From: Candidatus Zixiibacteriota bacterium
GTDB lineage: Bacteria; Zixibacteria; MSB-5A5; GN15; FEB-12
Length of the DNA stretch: 7,905 bases
NCBI GenBank assembly: GCA_029932795.1
Contig: JAOZPL010000088.1
Location: forward strand, 1-7,905
Direction of reading: 5' to 3'
Position numbers and translations under genes: made by a program
The notes under the pieces: model-generated
Told to the model about the DNA's origin: nothing
Databases searched by the model: none
Seen by the model: the letters and a program-made list of their open reading frames with translations, nothing else
Shown: piece after piece, positions 1 to 6,084 of the stretch
Layout: each line of letters starts with the position of its first letter
How positions within the stretch are numbered: the stretch's first letter is position 1

Positions 1-457
1 CTGCCTTCCGAATGAAGTCTGATACTTCAAGATAAATGACATTTTGCGCGTAATTGCGCGATCAATTCGAGATTAAGCTTTAGCGGAGAGTTGTAGGTTA
101 GGACAAGACTACGATAAAGGTCGAACTCAAATCAATTCTAACTATTATATATACTCTATAATTTAATAAAAACCTACGATTATTTTTGAAAAACGCAATT
201 ATTTTATACGTCGCCTCTCAATCAAAACAAGGAAAACAGTCCCGATTTGGCTACAATAGGACGTTATTTATTGTGCTTCAACAGGATAGGCACAGAGCCA
301 CCAGGTATATCGCCATGTAACATGTAATAACCTGATACTGTCTTGGTTATAAGGAACAATCATTTATTGTGGGCTGATATAGTCAATTTTGCGATTGACG
401 ACATATTCTGAGACGATTATATCTATAGCTTGTAAATGGATTGAGGGATTCTTGCTA
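1..457. other. AT-rich gene-free stretch
   Basis: I see no convincing coding region on either strand. The base composition is visibly more AT-rich than the genes downstream, especially 120-230. Small structures present are: a TTGCGCG direct repeat (44-50 and 54-60, separated by TAA) that also forms an imperfect palindrome around AATT; a tandem duplication CATGTAA-CATGTAA (314-327); and a 10-base repeat ATTTATTGTG (266-275 and 362-371). In AT-rich DNA these could be chance. A weak promoter-like pair lies near the right end and is listed separately. Confidence 0.5.
395..423 (+). promoter_or_regulatory. weak sigma-70-like promoter before RHH remnant
   Basis: TTGACG (395-400) is followed after 17 bases by TATATC (418-423), matching the consensus at 5/6 and 4/6 positions. 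It is placed about 35 bases before the ATG at 458, which has a GAGGGA Shine-Dalgarno (443-448) 9 bases upstream. It would have driven the decayed ribbon-helix-helix gene. The surroundings are AT-rich, so a chance match is quite possible. Confidence 0.3.
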
Positions 458-636
458 ATGAAAATGGAGTCCAAGAAGGCTCCCGGGGGCGAATGATTCA
501 TATTCGATTGGATGAAGAAACACACGGGCAGCTCAAGACCCACGCGGCTCAGTCTAGCACTACAATCTAGCAGCTTGTTGAAGGTTTGATAAAAGGGAGC
601 TACAAAAGGATAAGGAACTCGGGTTGTTCAGATTAG
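458..636 (+). pseudogene. decayed ribbon-helix-helix (CopG/Arc-like) DNA-binding protein
   Basis: From the ATG at 493 the frame reads MIHIRLDEETHGQLKTHA and ends in AQSSTTI, then hits TAG at 568-570. It continues in the same frame with QLVEGLIKGSYK up to a second TAG at 634-636. This is the ribbon-helix-helix pattern: a short beta strand (IHIRLDEE), helix A (THGQLKTHAAQ), a turn (SSTT) and helix B (IxQLVEGLI). Such proteins are small antitoxins or transcriptional regulators. The stop falls where relatives usually carry Gln, consistent with CAG to TAG. A short frame with a good GAGGGA site begins at ATG 458 (MKMESKKAPGGE) and ends at TGA 494-496, overlapping the ATG at 493. Either it was a translationally coupled leader, or it is the true N-terminus shifted by one base. 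No partner toxin is visible. The family call is from the pattern only. Confidence 0.55.
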
Positions 637-710
637 TCGAACTGGCAGTTTAGATTTGCGACGGTCTGGGTGCGGCTCATGATAAGAAATTACTTCACCG
701 GGACATCAAG
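591..710 (+). pseudogene. remnant of a Ser/Thr protein kinase domain
   Basis: In the frame through 663-710 the translation is GLGAAHDKKLLHRDIK. This matches the catalytic-loop region of bacterial Hanks-type kinases, where a helix of the form GLxxAH is followed by HRD and Lys: H at 678-680, and the HRDIK codons at 696-710. Upstream in frame lie RELQKDKELGLFRLVELAV, a TAG at 651-653, then ICD, resembling the helix before the catalytic loop; Gln is the usual residue at the stop. Nothing after HRDIK fits a kinase (no PxN or DFG motif), and the N-lobe is absent. It overlaps the end of the ribbon-helix-helix remnant in another frame, so two unrelated gene scraps appear joined by deletion. It is not functional. 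Confidence 0.5.
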
Positions 711-748
711 ATCGACCGCAGAACTGTATTCACCAGAGCTATAATCGT

Positions 749-784
749 TTGACATTGCTGTACAGGTTGATCATAATAACAGTA
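749..784 (+). promoter_or_regulatory. strong sigma-70-type promoter, apparently leaderless
   Basis: A perfect -35 TTGACA (749-754) is followed by a 17-base spacer and a -10 CATAAT (772-777), matching the consensus at 11 of 12 positions with ideal spacing. The expected transcription start, about 7 bases past the -10, falls at 784, the A of the ATG of the next gene. The mRNA would then have no 5' leader. This agrees with the absence of a Shine-Dalgarno: the only AGG, at 764-766, is 17 bases from the ATG. The -10 and start site are sequence predictions, not mapped ends. Confidence 0.6.
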
Positions 785-1434
785 TGGATATTTCAGTATG
801 GAAAAGCCCACACCTTTTTCACATACCTGTTATGGGCACCGGTTTCAGTATTGACACGCCCTTGAGAGTGGCGAAATACGGTATCTCGTCAGCGATATCG
901 CTCGTTGACGATGTTCTCATAGAGCAGATGAGGAGATTTCACTGCAGAAGGCTTGGCCTGCAATACCTGGAAATACCTGAGAGCGATGATGACACCAGGG
1001 CAAACCGTATCACCGCTTATCTGGATCTCTTGAATGAGCTGGTCCGTGACCAAGTCAGAGCACTGCAGTCCTCGCCGTTTGAGCCGGGAAGTGAGATTAC
1101 ACGCTACTTTGAGATGCTTCCTGACTCGCCACTCAAGAAATCCTATTCCGATATGCTCACGATACAATATCCGGTAGAAAAAGCCAGAAGGCAGGATGTT
1201 CTGCGTTGCCAAGCGACGCCAGGCAGCATCGATGTGAACATTATGACCAAGTTAGACCGTGATATTTACCGGAATGGAAACAAACTACCGCGTTGCGAGG
1301 TTACGCCAAGAGCACGTTGCGATCATCCATCATTTTCTCCGCGGGGATTAACCGACGCCTTTTTAGTTACCTCGCAAGATTTGAAGATTTCTTCCCGGAT
1401 GACAAAGGCCTCCTCCGTAAGAAAATTGTTCTGA
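784..1434 (+). CDS. N-terminal part of a frameshifted uncharacterised conserved protein
   Basis: This frame codes the first ~170 residues of a protein that continues in another frame from about 1293. Function is unknown. The conserved-looking part starts at once: KSPHLFHIPVMGTGFSIDTP (residues 7-26), then VAKYGISSAISLVDD (29-43). This resembles the first beta-alpha units of flavin TIM barrels such as nitronate monooxygenase or glutamate-synthase-type domains. PFEPGSEITRYFEMLPDSPL (98-117) and PGSIDVNIMTKLDRD (146-160) follow. After NKLPR (166-170) the frame turns into low-quality sequence ending at TGA 1432-1434, so those last ~46 residues are read out of frame. The ATG at 784 is the only start: an in-frame TAA lies at 742-744 and no GTG or TTG intervenes. 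It sits directly at a predicted transcription start. I recall similar full-length hypothetical proteins in Bacteroidetes-like genomes, from memory only. Confidence 0.7.
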   Translation: MDISVWKSPHLFHIPVMGTGFSIDTPLRVAKYGISSAISLVDDVLIEQMRRFHCRRLGLQYLEIPESDDDTRANRITAYLDLLNELVRDQVRALQSSPFEPGSEITRYFEMLPDSPLKKSYSDMLTIQYPVEKARRQDVLRCQATPGSIDVNIMTKLDRDIYRNGNKLPRCEVTPRARCDHPSFSPRGLTDAFLVTSQDLKISSRMTKASSVRKLF

Positions 1435-2576
1435 AGGTGAGCGACTTCCGTTCAGCCATGGTCCAGAGCAAGTATCTGGCGAAGAGAGGGCTGTGGGTTT
1501 CAGAATACAGGATTGAATCCGGACTCAATTGTGGAGGCCACGCCTTCGCAACCGAAGGATTCCTGATGGGCCCCATATTGGAAGAGTTTGGGCGCAGGAA
1601 GATGGAATTGATCGATTATCTTCACGAGGTATACAACAGAGCACTTGCCGGCATGGAACGTGCCCCGATTAAATCACCACACGAGGTACGCATCACGGTG
1701 CAAGGCGGCATAGGCACCGCCGATGAAAACAGGTTCCTCTTGGAGTACTACGGAGTCGATGGCACAGGCTGGGGAACGCCCTTCTTGCTGGTGCCTGAAG
1801 TAACAAATATTGACGATGTTCACCTGGAGAAGCTGTCAGTAGCCGGTGACAGCGATGTATACCTGAGCGACTGCTCGCCCCTCGGTGTCCCTTTCTGGAG
1901 CCTGTGTAACTCAGCGAGTGAAAAAACCCACCGCCAACGGATCAGTGTAAACAAGCCCGGCAGTCCATGCCCGAAAGGCTATCTTAGATCTGACACCGAA
2001 TTCACCCAGTTCCCAATCTGCAAAGCTTCGCGAACCTATCAAAAGCTCAAGCTGAAGCAGCTTTCAGAGAGCGATATCCCTTCTGAGCAGCTTTCCGCAA
2101 TAAGGGAAAGCGTCATTGCCAAATCCTGTATTTGCCATGGGGTCAGCGGCTGTGTAACATTGAAGCGTGGTATAGATCCAGACGCGCGCCCGGCAGTTTG
2201 CTGTGGCCCTAACATTGTGAACTTTACTAAAGTTGCCTCTCTGGAGGAGATGGTTAGCCATATCTACGGACGACTGTCTCTCCTGACCGATTCCGACCGT
2301 CCGCATATGTTCATACGGGAACTATCGCTCTATGTTGATTACTTCCGTCGAGAACTCCAGCAAGCATCGGAAGGGTTATTGGACAAGACAACTAAGCGCT
2401 TCCTGGATTTCAAGTGCAATCTGATCACCGCCATCGAATACTATCAAGGTCTTGCCGAGCAATTCAGCTTGGAACAGAGGGAACGGTTTCTGCGAGACCT
2501 TGACAATCTGTTCGAGAAAATAGAGAAGGCTCTCCCTGAATCGGCGGCTGCTATATCTCTTGGAGTTATTTCATAG
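1293..2576 (+). CDS. C-terminal part of the same frameshifted conserved protein
   Basis: The real homology begins at the TTG codon 1293 (LRGYAKSTLRSSIIFSAG) and runs intact to TAG 2574-2576. It is unlikely to start translation here. Numbering from 1293: KIVLKVSDFRSAMVQSKYLA (44-63), EYRIESGLNCGGHAFATEGF (71-90), VRITVQGGIGTADENRFLLE (132-151), YYGVDGTGWGTPFLLVPEV (152-170). GGIGT followed by GVDGTGWGTPFLL resembles the C-terminal phosphate-binding strands of FMN TIM barrels. The tail is cysteine-rich: DCSPLG (C194), C205, C226, C243, CICH (C279, C281), C287 and AVCCGPN (C303, C304), which could hold a metal or Fe-S cluster. The last 90 residues look helical. With the upstream frame the protein would be about 600 residues. 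Joining needs a net change of one base (mod 3) near 1290, and a few residues seem lost between NKLPR and ALRGYA. The reaction is unknown. Confidence 0.7.
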   Translation: MRGYAKSTLRSSIIFSAGINRRLFSYLARFEDFFPDDKGLLRKKIVLKVSDFRSAMVQSKYLAKRGLWVSEYRIESGLNCGGHAFATEGFLMGPILEEFGRRKMELIDYLHEVYNRALAGMERAPIKSPHEVRITVQGGIGTADENRFLLEYYGVDGTGWGTPFLLVPEVTNIDDVHLEKLSVAGDSDVYLSDCSPLGVPFWSLCNSASEKTHRQRISVNKPGSPCPKGYLRSDTEFTQFPICKASRTYQKLKLKQLSESDIPSEQLSAIRESVIAKSCICHGVSGCVTLKRGIDPDARPAVCCGPNIVNFTKVASLEEMVSHIYGRLSLLTDSDRPHMFIRELSLYVDYFRRELQQASEGLLDKTTKRFLDFKCNLITAIEYYQGLAEQFSLEQRERFLRDLDNLFEKIEKALPESAAAISLGVIS

Positions 2577-2581
2577 CAAGT

Positions 2582-2601
2582 CACCGTTATCCGGTGTTAT
2601 T
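2582..2601 (+). terminator. possible weak terminator after the split gene
   Basis: CACCG (2582-2586) pairs with CGGTG (2592-2596) across a 5-base loop and is followed by TTATT, 6 bases after the stop codon at 2574-2576. The 5-bp stem is short and the T-tract poor, so this is only a candidate. The rest of the gap up to 2769 holds no recognisable gene. Confidence 0.3.
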
Positions 2602-2769
2602 GGGGGATATGGCGGAGGGAATGGGAGCCGCTGGAATCCGGGGAAAATGCTGGGGGCTCCCCATACATCTTGGGATAAATCATTGTTGTAATCCAGTATC
2701 AGAAAAAGGCCACCACGGAGATACCCCCAGGGGTAAACCGACAACTCTCGCCCGTACCAGACCGGCTAC

Positions 2770-2803
2770 AAAAGAAAGGGACAAGTCATTGGACTTGTCC
2801 CTT
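2770..2803 (-). terminator. intrinsic terminator of the secreted propeller gene
   Basis: A perfect 12-bp stem, AAGGGACAAGTC (2776-2787) with GACTTGTCCCTT (2792-2803), closes a 4-base loop. On the - strand it is followed by a T-rich tract, TTTCTTTT (2777-2770), overlapping the stem base. It lies 26 bases past the stop codon (2830-2832) of the - strand gene. On the + strand no T-tract follows, so it acts mainly on the leftward transcript. Confidence 0.85.
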
Positions 2804-2829
2804 CAAAGACAGCCAAGCACGGAGTTGCT

Positions 2830-4299
2830 TCATTTCAACAGCAGCATCTTCTTCGTCTCGGCATATTCGCTGATCTTAAGGCGGTACAGGTACATGCCGG
2901 TTGCCACGGCCTTGCCGGACTCGTCGGTACCATCCCAGTGAATCGCGTAATCACCAACCGGTTTTTCTTCGTTCACCAACTGAGTGATTCTCTGACCGAG
3001 CAGGTTGTAAACTGACAGTTTTACGTGAGCCCGTCTGGGCACGTTAAACTTAATGGTGGTGCTCGGATTGAATGGATTAGGGTAATTCTGGCTCAGCAGA
3101 GGATTACGCGGGATAATTGTTTCTTCGACAATCTCCACGCCAACCGAAGTCTCCACCAGCTTGAGAGCGTAGAAATCGCCATAAGCTGACGCCGCATACG
3201 TACCCCCGACATAGATGTACCCGTCATCCGCCTGATACACGAAACGGGCAATATCATAAGCGTTACCCCCGTAATTGACCGCCCAGAGTGAATCACCGTT
3301 AGCATCCACCTTGGCCACCAACACGTCTTCATCTTTCGGGTAGCCGTAACTGGCTACCCCTGCCATGATAAATCCGCCATCATTGGCCTCGCACACGGCG
3401 CGTGCGGAAGCACTGGTTCCCCCGAGAATCGACGTCGTCCAGGCAGTATCTCCGTTATCCTGAATCTTTATCAAATACATCCGGTTCTCCAGTTGAGGCT
3501 CGGGAAACACTGAGTTGCCGACAATTACAAACGCACCATCGCTCGTTTTTTCAATTCCATACGCCGATTCACCCAGGGTATCGCCAAATGTCTTTGTCCA
3601 TAGGGAATCGCCCGAGGAGTTAGTACGCACGACATAGATGTCTGACGAGCCGGCTCCGTAGGATTCGGTTGTGCCCACAATCATAAACCCGCCATCATTG
3701 GTTTCCGCCACAGCGTTAGCCTGCTCATCATCAGCTCCGCCGAAGGTGGCCATCCACAGCGAATCGCCGAGGGAATCGGTTCTTATTATGAACATGTCGT
3801 AATTGCCATAGGGGCCGGTGTAGCCCACAATTGCATAACCGCTGTCGGATGTTCCCGTCAGACCATAGGTGTTGCAACTGTTCGCCCCCGTAAAGGCCTT
3901 TTCCCAGAGCAGGTTGCCGGTGGAATCGGTTCTGTATAATCTGACTCGGTAGTTTTCTGTATCGTTATTGACCCGACCGTATCCGACCGCCGCGAGTCCA
4001 CCGTCGTATGTTTCAACCACATCATAACCATAGTCTCTGTATGGGCTACCGTGATGGGCTGTCCAGCACGTATCACCATCAGTGTTGATTTTCATCAGAT
4101 AGCAGTCACCCACCCATATCTGAAAAGAAGTAGTGTAGCCTACAAAAACAAGATTTCCGTCAGATGCGGCACACCCTCCGTTCAGCACGTCGGAATAATC
4201 GTATTCCGCAGGTTTGTAAATTCTGGTCCAGACTGAATCCTGAGCAGAAACAGCCGCTGCCAGTGAAACAATCAGCAGGATAGTTAACAGGTGTTTCAT
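2830..4299 (-). CDS. secreted seven-repeat beta-propeller protein with FlgD-like/type IX sorting tail
   Basis: 489 residues. Residues 1-19 are a Sec signal peptide: MKH, a hydrophobic core LLTILLIVSLAAA, then cleavage after VSA-Q. Seven repeats follow with DG(G/N/Y) turns at about 47, 99, 152, 202, 254, 307 and 359, a period near 52 residues. Each has an xxVGxT-type strand, a YxxxKxD/RTD strand and a GDSLW-type strand (W at 79, 132, 182, 234, 287, 339). DSVW at 21-24 supplies the matching strand at the N-terminus, as in a velcro-closed seven-bladed propeller. After a linker, residues 404-489 (NYPNPFNPSTT, SVYNLLGQ, WDGTDESGK, MYLYRLK, KKMLLLK) form the FlgD-Ig-like / Por_Secre_tail type domain that directs secretion or cell-surface attachment in FCB bacteria. 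AGGGAG (4305-4310) lies 5 bases before the ATG. It is transcribed alone, divergently from the transferase gene. The ligand is unknown; no enzymatic motif is visible. Confidence 0.9.
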   Translation of the reverse strand: MKHLLTILLIVSLAAAVSAQDSVWTRIYKPAEYDYSDVLNGGCAASDGNLVFVGYTTSFQIWVGDCYLMKINTDGDTCWTAHHGSPYRDYGYDVVETYDGGLAAVGYGRVNNDTENYRVRLYRTDSTGNLLWEKAFTGANSCNTYGLTGTSDSGYAIVGYTGPYGNYDMFIIRTDSLGDSLWMATFGGADDEQANAVAETNDGGFMIVGTTESYGAGSSDIYVVRTNSSGDSLWTKTFGDTLGESAYGIEKTSDGAFVIVGNSVFPEPQLENRMYLIKIQDNGDTAWTTSILGGTSASARAVCEANDGGFIMAGVASYGYPKDEDVLVAKVDANGDSLWAVNYGGNAYDIARFVYQADDGYIYVGGTYAASAYGDFYALKLVETSVGVEIVEETIIPRNPLLSQNYPNPFNPSTTIKFNVPRRAHVKLSVYNLLGQRITQLVNEEKPVGDYAIHWDGTDESGKAVATGMYLYRLKISEYAETKKMLLLK

Positions 4300-4357
4300 G
4301 GTTTCTCCCTGGCATAAGATTTAAGCGGTTTAGTCACTTAGTATGATATTAACTCAT

Positions 4358-4388
4358 TTAATATTTCACGTATGGTACTGTTTGTCAA
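4358..4388 (-). promoter_or_regulatory. promoter of the secreted propeller gene
   Basis: On the - strand, TTGACA (4383-4388) is followed by TATTAA (4358-4363) after 19 bases; the overlapping ATATTA would give 18. Transcription would begin near 4351, leaving about 50 bases of leader carrying the AGGGAG ribosome site. The -35 is perfect, but spacing and -10 are not ideal. A second TTGACA on the same strand (near 4418-4423) has no usable -10. Confidence 0.45.
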
Positions 4389-4503
4389 CTGAAAAGCCGG
4401 GTTCGTAATTTCGTTCGTGTCAATTTTCGAAGGGCCAGCTAATGCGTTAACACACAGACAGATACGGGGCAGGCCCAAATATTTACTGGACAAACAGGGG
4501 TTT

Positions 4504-4536
4504 CATGCTGAATCTTGGCCCTGCGGATTGAGCATG
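4504..4536. repeat. imperfect inverted repeat in the divergent intergenic region
   Basis: CATGCTGAATC (4504-4514) pairs with GATTGAGCATG (4526-4536) at 10 of 11 positions, the exception being a G-G mismatch at 4510/4530. The loop is 11 bases. It lies between the promoter of the leftward gene and the start of the rightward transferase gene, so it could be an operator or an mRNA hairpin. There is no T-tract, so it is not a terminator. Confidence 0.4.
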
Positions 4537-4555
4537 CGGAAGGAGTAGATCTTTA

Positions 4556-4603
4556 ATGCCGGAGTATCAAACATCTTGTGCGTATAACAAGATCTGCAAA
4601 TAG
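4556..4603 (+). CDS. possible 15-codon leader peptide upstream of the transferase
   Basis: AGGAG (4541-4545) stands 10 bases before an ATG at 4556 that opens a frame MPEYQTSCAYNKICK, ending in TAG at 4601-4603, 45 bases before the next gene. A 7-bp inverted repeat, ATCTTGT (4573-4579) with ACAAGAT (4587-4593), lies inside it. The amino acids show no run of one residue as in classical attenuators. Chance is a real alternative. Confidence 0.2.
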   Translation: MPEYQTSCAYNKICK

Positions 4604-4648
4604 GCTGCGATAAGCTATCGGGCAATTGCATTCTAAGGGAGTAAACAG

Positions 4649-5938
4649 ATGAAAACCAAGCTGAAGCGCTTTATTCGGCGGCTTCTGCCCCGAGAGGTTT
4701 CAAGGCGAATCTACCGGTGGCAGGCTGATCGGTACCTTGACAGCCTGAAACCGAAATATGATCCGAACAGAAGAACTTTGCTCTTGTTGAACCACTTTTG
4801 GGATCAGGATATCCGCGCCCTGACGCAAACCAACCGACACTATAATTTGGTTGTGGTCGAATCGCCCATCCTTTTCAAGGGGGCCAAGATATTTTTCTCA
4901 GAGGACGTGATCGACATCAAGGTGTCTTACGATAGCGAACCGATTGAGAATCGTCGAAAGTACCGCGAGGAATGCCGCCATATTTTTGAGAAGCTGTACG
5001 AGCAATACCATGTTGATGCAATAGTTACTGCCAATGATAACTACTACTGGGTTCGTGAATTCATTGAGGTTGGTCATGATAACGATGTTCCGACAGTATT
5101 GCTTGATAAGGAGGGTTTCGTCACAAATTATACATTTGAAACCGAAGCTGAACGGTTCAAGAAATTGCATCCCTTCATGTGTGATCATGTTTTTGTCTGG
5201 AGTGAGCGACAAAGACAGTACTGGAGAAAAAACGGCGTTGCGGAAAAAGACATCAGTGTGATTGGTCAGCCCCGATCGGACCTGTTCTTTATCGAGAAAC
5301 GCAATGAAGTTGATAACCTTTTCCCGTCGATTCACCCGCTGGTAACCTTTTTTTCGTACCAAGACGATGCCTGTATCCCGATCGAGGTCATTCTAAAGGA
5401 GCATTTGACCTGGGCGGAAATGAAAGGCCAGACCCACGACGAATTCTATGAACTGGCCAAGCAGTTCCCGGAATACAACTTTGTTATAAAAACTCATCTC
5501 CAGCAACTCGACCTTGCTCTGTTGCAGGAGAAATATCACCTGAACAACTTACGGGTTGTTGGCGGTTCGTCATTAGCCAATGAACTGATCCAGCGGTCGG
5601 AGCTGATTGTGGCGTTTCAAACAACTGTCATTATCGAAGCCATGTTCATGAACAAACGTGTCATCTATACTTGCTGGGATAAACATATTCCCCGTTTTCA
5701 GCAAGACATATTTCCTTTTCACAAAGCTGACGGCATTGTACAGGCAAACACCCTGGACAAGTTTCGCAGCGTGTGCAGGCGCTGTCTTGAGGGCGATCTG
5801 AGGGATTTTAAATTTACAGAAAGTCAGCTACAGGCGCGCGATAGTTTTGTGAGCAACTATCTGTATAAACCAGACGGTCATGTCGGGGAGCGCTTTTTCA
5901 CAAAAATGAACGAACTTGTGGGATGCCTTAATCATTAG
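4649..5938 (+). CDS. GT-B-like surface polysaccharide / teichoic-type transferase
   Basis: 429 residues, probably a cytoplasmic enzyme bound to the inner face of the membrane that transfers a sugar or polyol phosphate during surface glycan synthesis. The N-terminus (residues 2-24) is strongly basic and amphipathic (KTKLKRFIRRLLPREVSRR), typical of membrane-associated glycan enzymes; no signal peptide or membrane helix is present. An N-terminal alpha/beta half (about 40-215) contains DAIVTANDN (123-130), VPTVLLDKEG (147-156) and DHVFVWSERQRQYW...ISVIGQPRSD (179-211). The 'WS...G...I.V.GQPR.D' signature is seen in CDP-glycerol glycerophosphotransferases and capsule-synthesis GT-B proteins. The C-terminal half has YNFVIKTHLQ (276-285) and SSLANELIQRSELIVAFQTT (307-326), then IIEAMFMNKRVIY, the usual 'THP ... 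S...I.EA...G.P' donor-site pattern. AGGGAG (4636-4641) is 7 bases before the ATG. No other glycan genes are next to it. The exact substrate cannot be read. Confidence 0.6.
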   Translation: MKTKLKRFIRRLLPREVSRRIYRWQADRYLDSLKPKYDPNRRTLLLLNHFWDQDIRALTQTNRHYNLVVVESPILFKGAKIFFSEDVIDIKVSYDSEPIENRRKYREECRHIFEKLYEQYHVDAIVTANDNYYWVREFIEVGHDNDVPTVLLDKEGFVTNYTFETEAERFKKLHPFMCDHVFVWSERQRQYWRKNGVAEKDISVIGQPRSDLFFIEKRNEVDNLFPSIHPLVTFFSYQDDACIPIEVILKEHLTWAEMKGQTHDEFYELAKQFPEYNFVIKTHLQQLDLALLQEKYHLNNLRVVGGSSLANELIQRSELIVAFQTTVIIEAMFMNKRVIYTCWDKHIPRFQQDIFPFHKADGIVQANTLDKFRSVCRRCLEGDLRDFKFTESQLQARDSFVSNYLYKPDGHVGERFFTKMNELVGCLNH

Positions 5939-5955
5939 CACTATTTGAATAAATA

Positions 5956-5992
5956 CTCAGATATCCATGAATGCTATGGCATACTTTCTGAG
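5956..5992. repeat. inverted repeat downstream of the transferase gene
   Basis: CTCAGA (5956-5961) pairs with TCTGAG (5987-5992), and inside it CCAT (5965-5968) pairs with ATGG (5976-5979), giving a hairpin with an asymmetric internal loop about 18 bases past the stop codon. It has no T-tract. It might stabilise the 3' end of the transcript or be chance. Between here and about 6085 I see nothing further. Confidence 0.25.
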
Positions 5993-6084
5993 ATCCAGAT
6001 AAGGTTGCTTAGTTCGCCTATCGATTTGAGCTGAAAACCTCACACGATAAGACAGCCCTCTTTAATATCTACGGATTGTGGAGG

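Noticed and set aside
314..327. CATGTAA tandem copies as a CRISPR-like or integrase repeat
   Set aside because: There are only two 7-base copies with no spacers or flanking structure; it is a trivial duplication in AT-rich DNA.
568..653. TAG read as glutamine (amber recoding), since both internal TAGs in the remnants fall at positions where Gln is typical
   Set aside because: The transferase (5936-5938), the split gene (2574-2576) and oligopeptidase B (6511-6513) all end naturally at TAG, so TAG is an ordinary stop here.
1263..1434. Programmed -1 frameshift joining the two halves of the split protein
   Set aside because: No X-XXY-YYZ slippery heptamer or obvious downstream pseudoknot is present in the overlap, and residues seem to be missing at the junction, which fits a deletion better.
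2594..2941. Rightward open frame of about 115 codons with a GTG start
   Set aside because: Its 3' part is antisense to the clear propeller gene and crosses that gene's terminator, and the translation has no recognisable features.
4898..5362. 154-codon leftward open frame
   Set aside because: It is antisense to the transferase, which has the ribosome site and the recognisable motifs.
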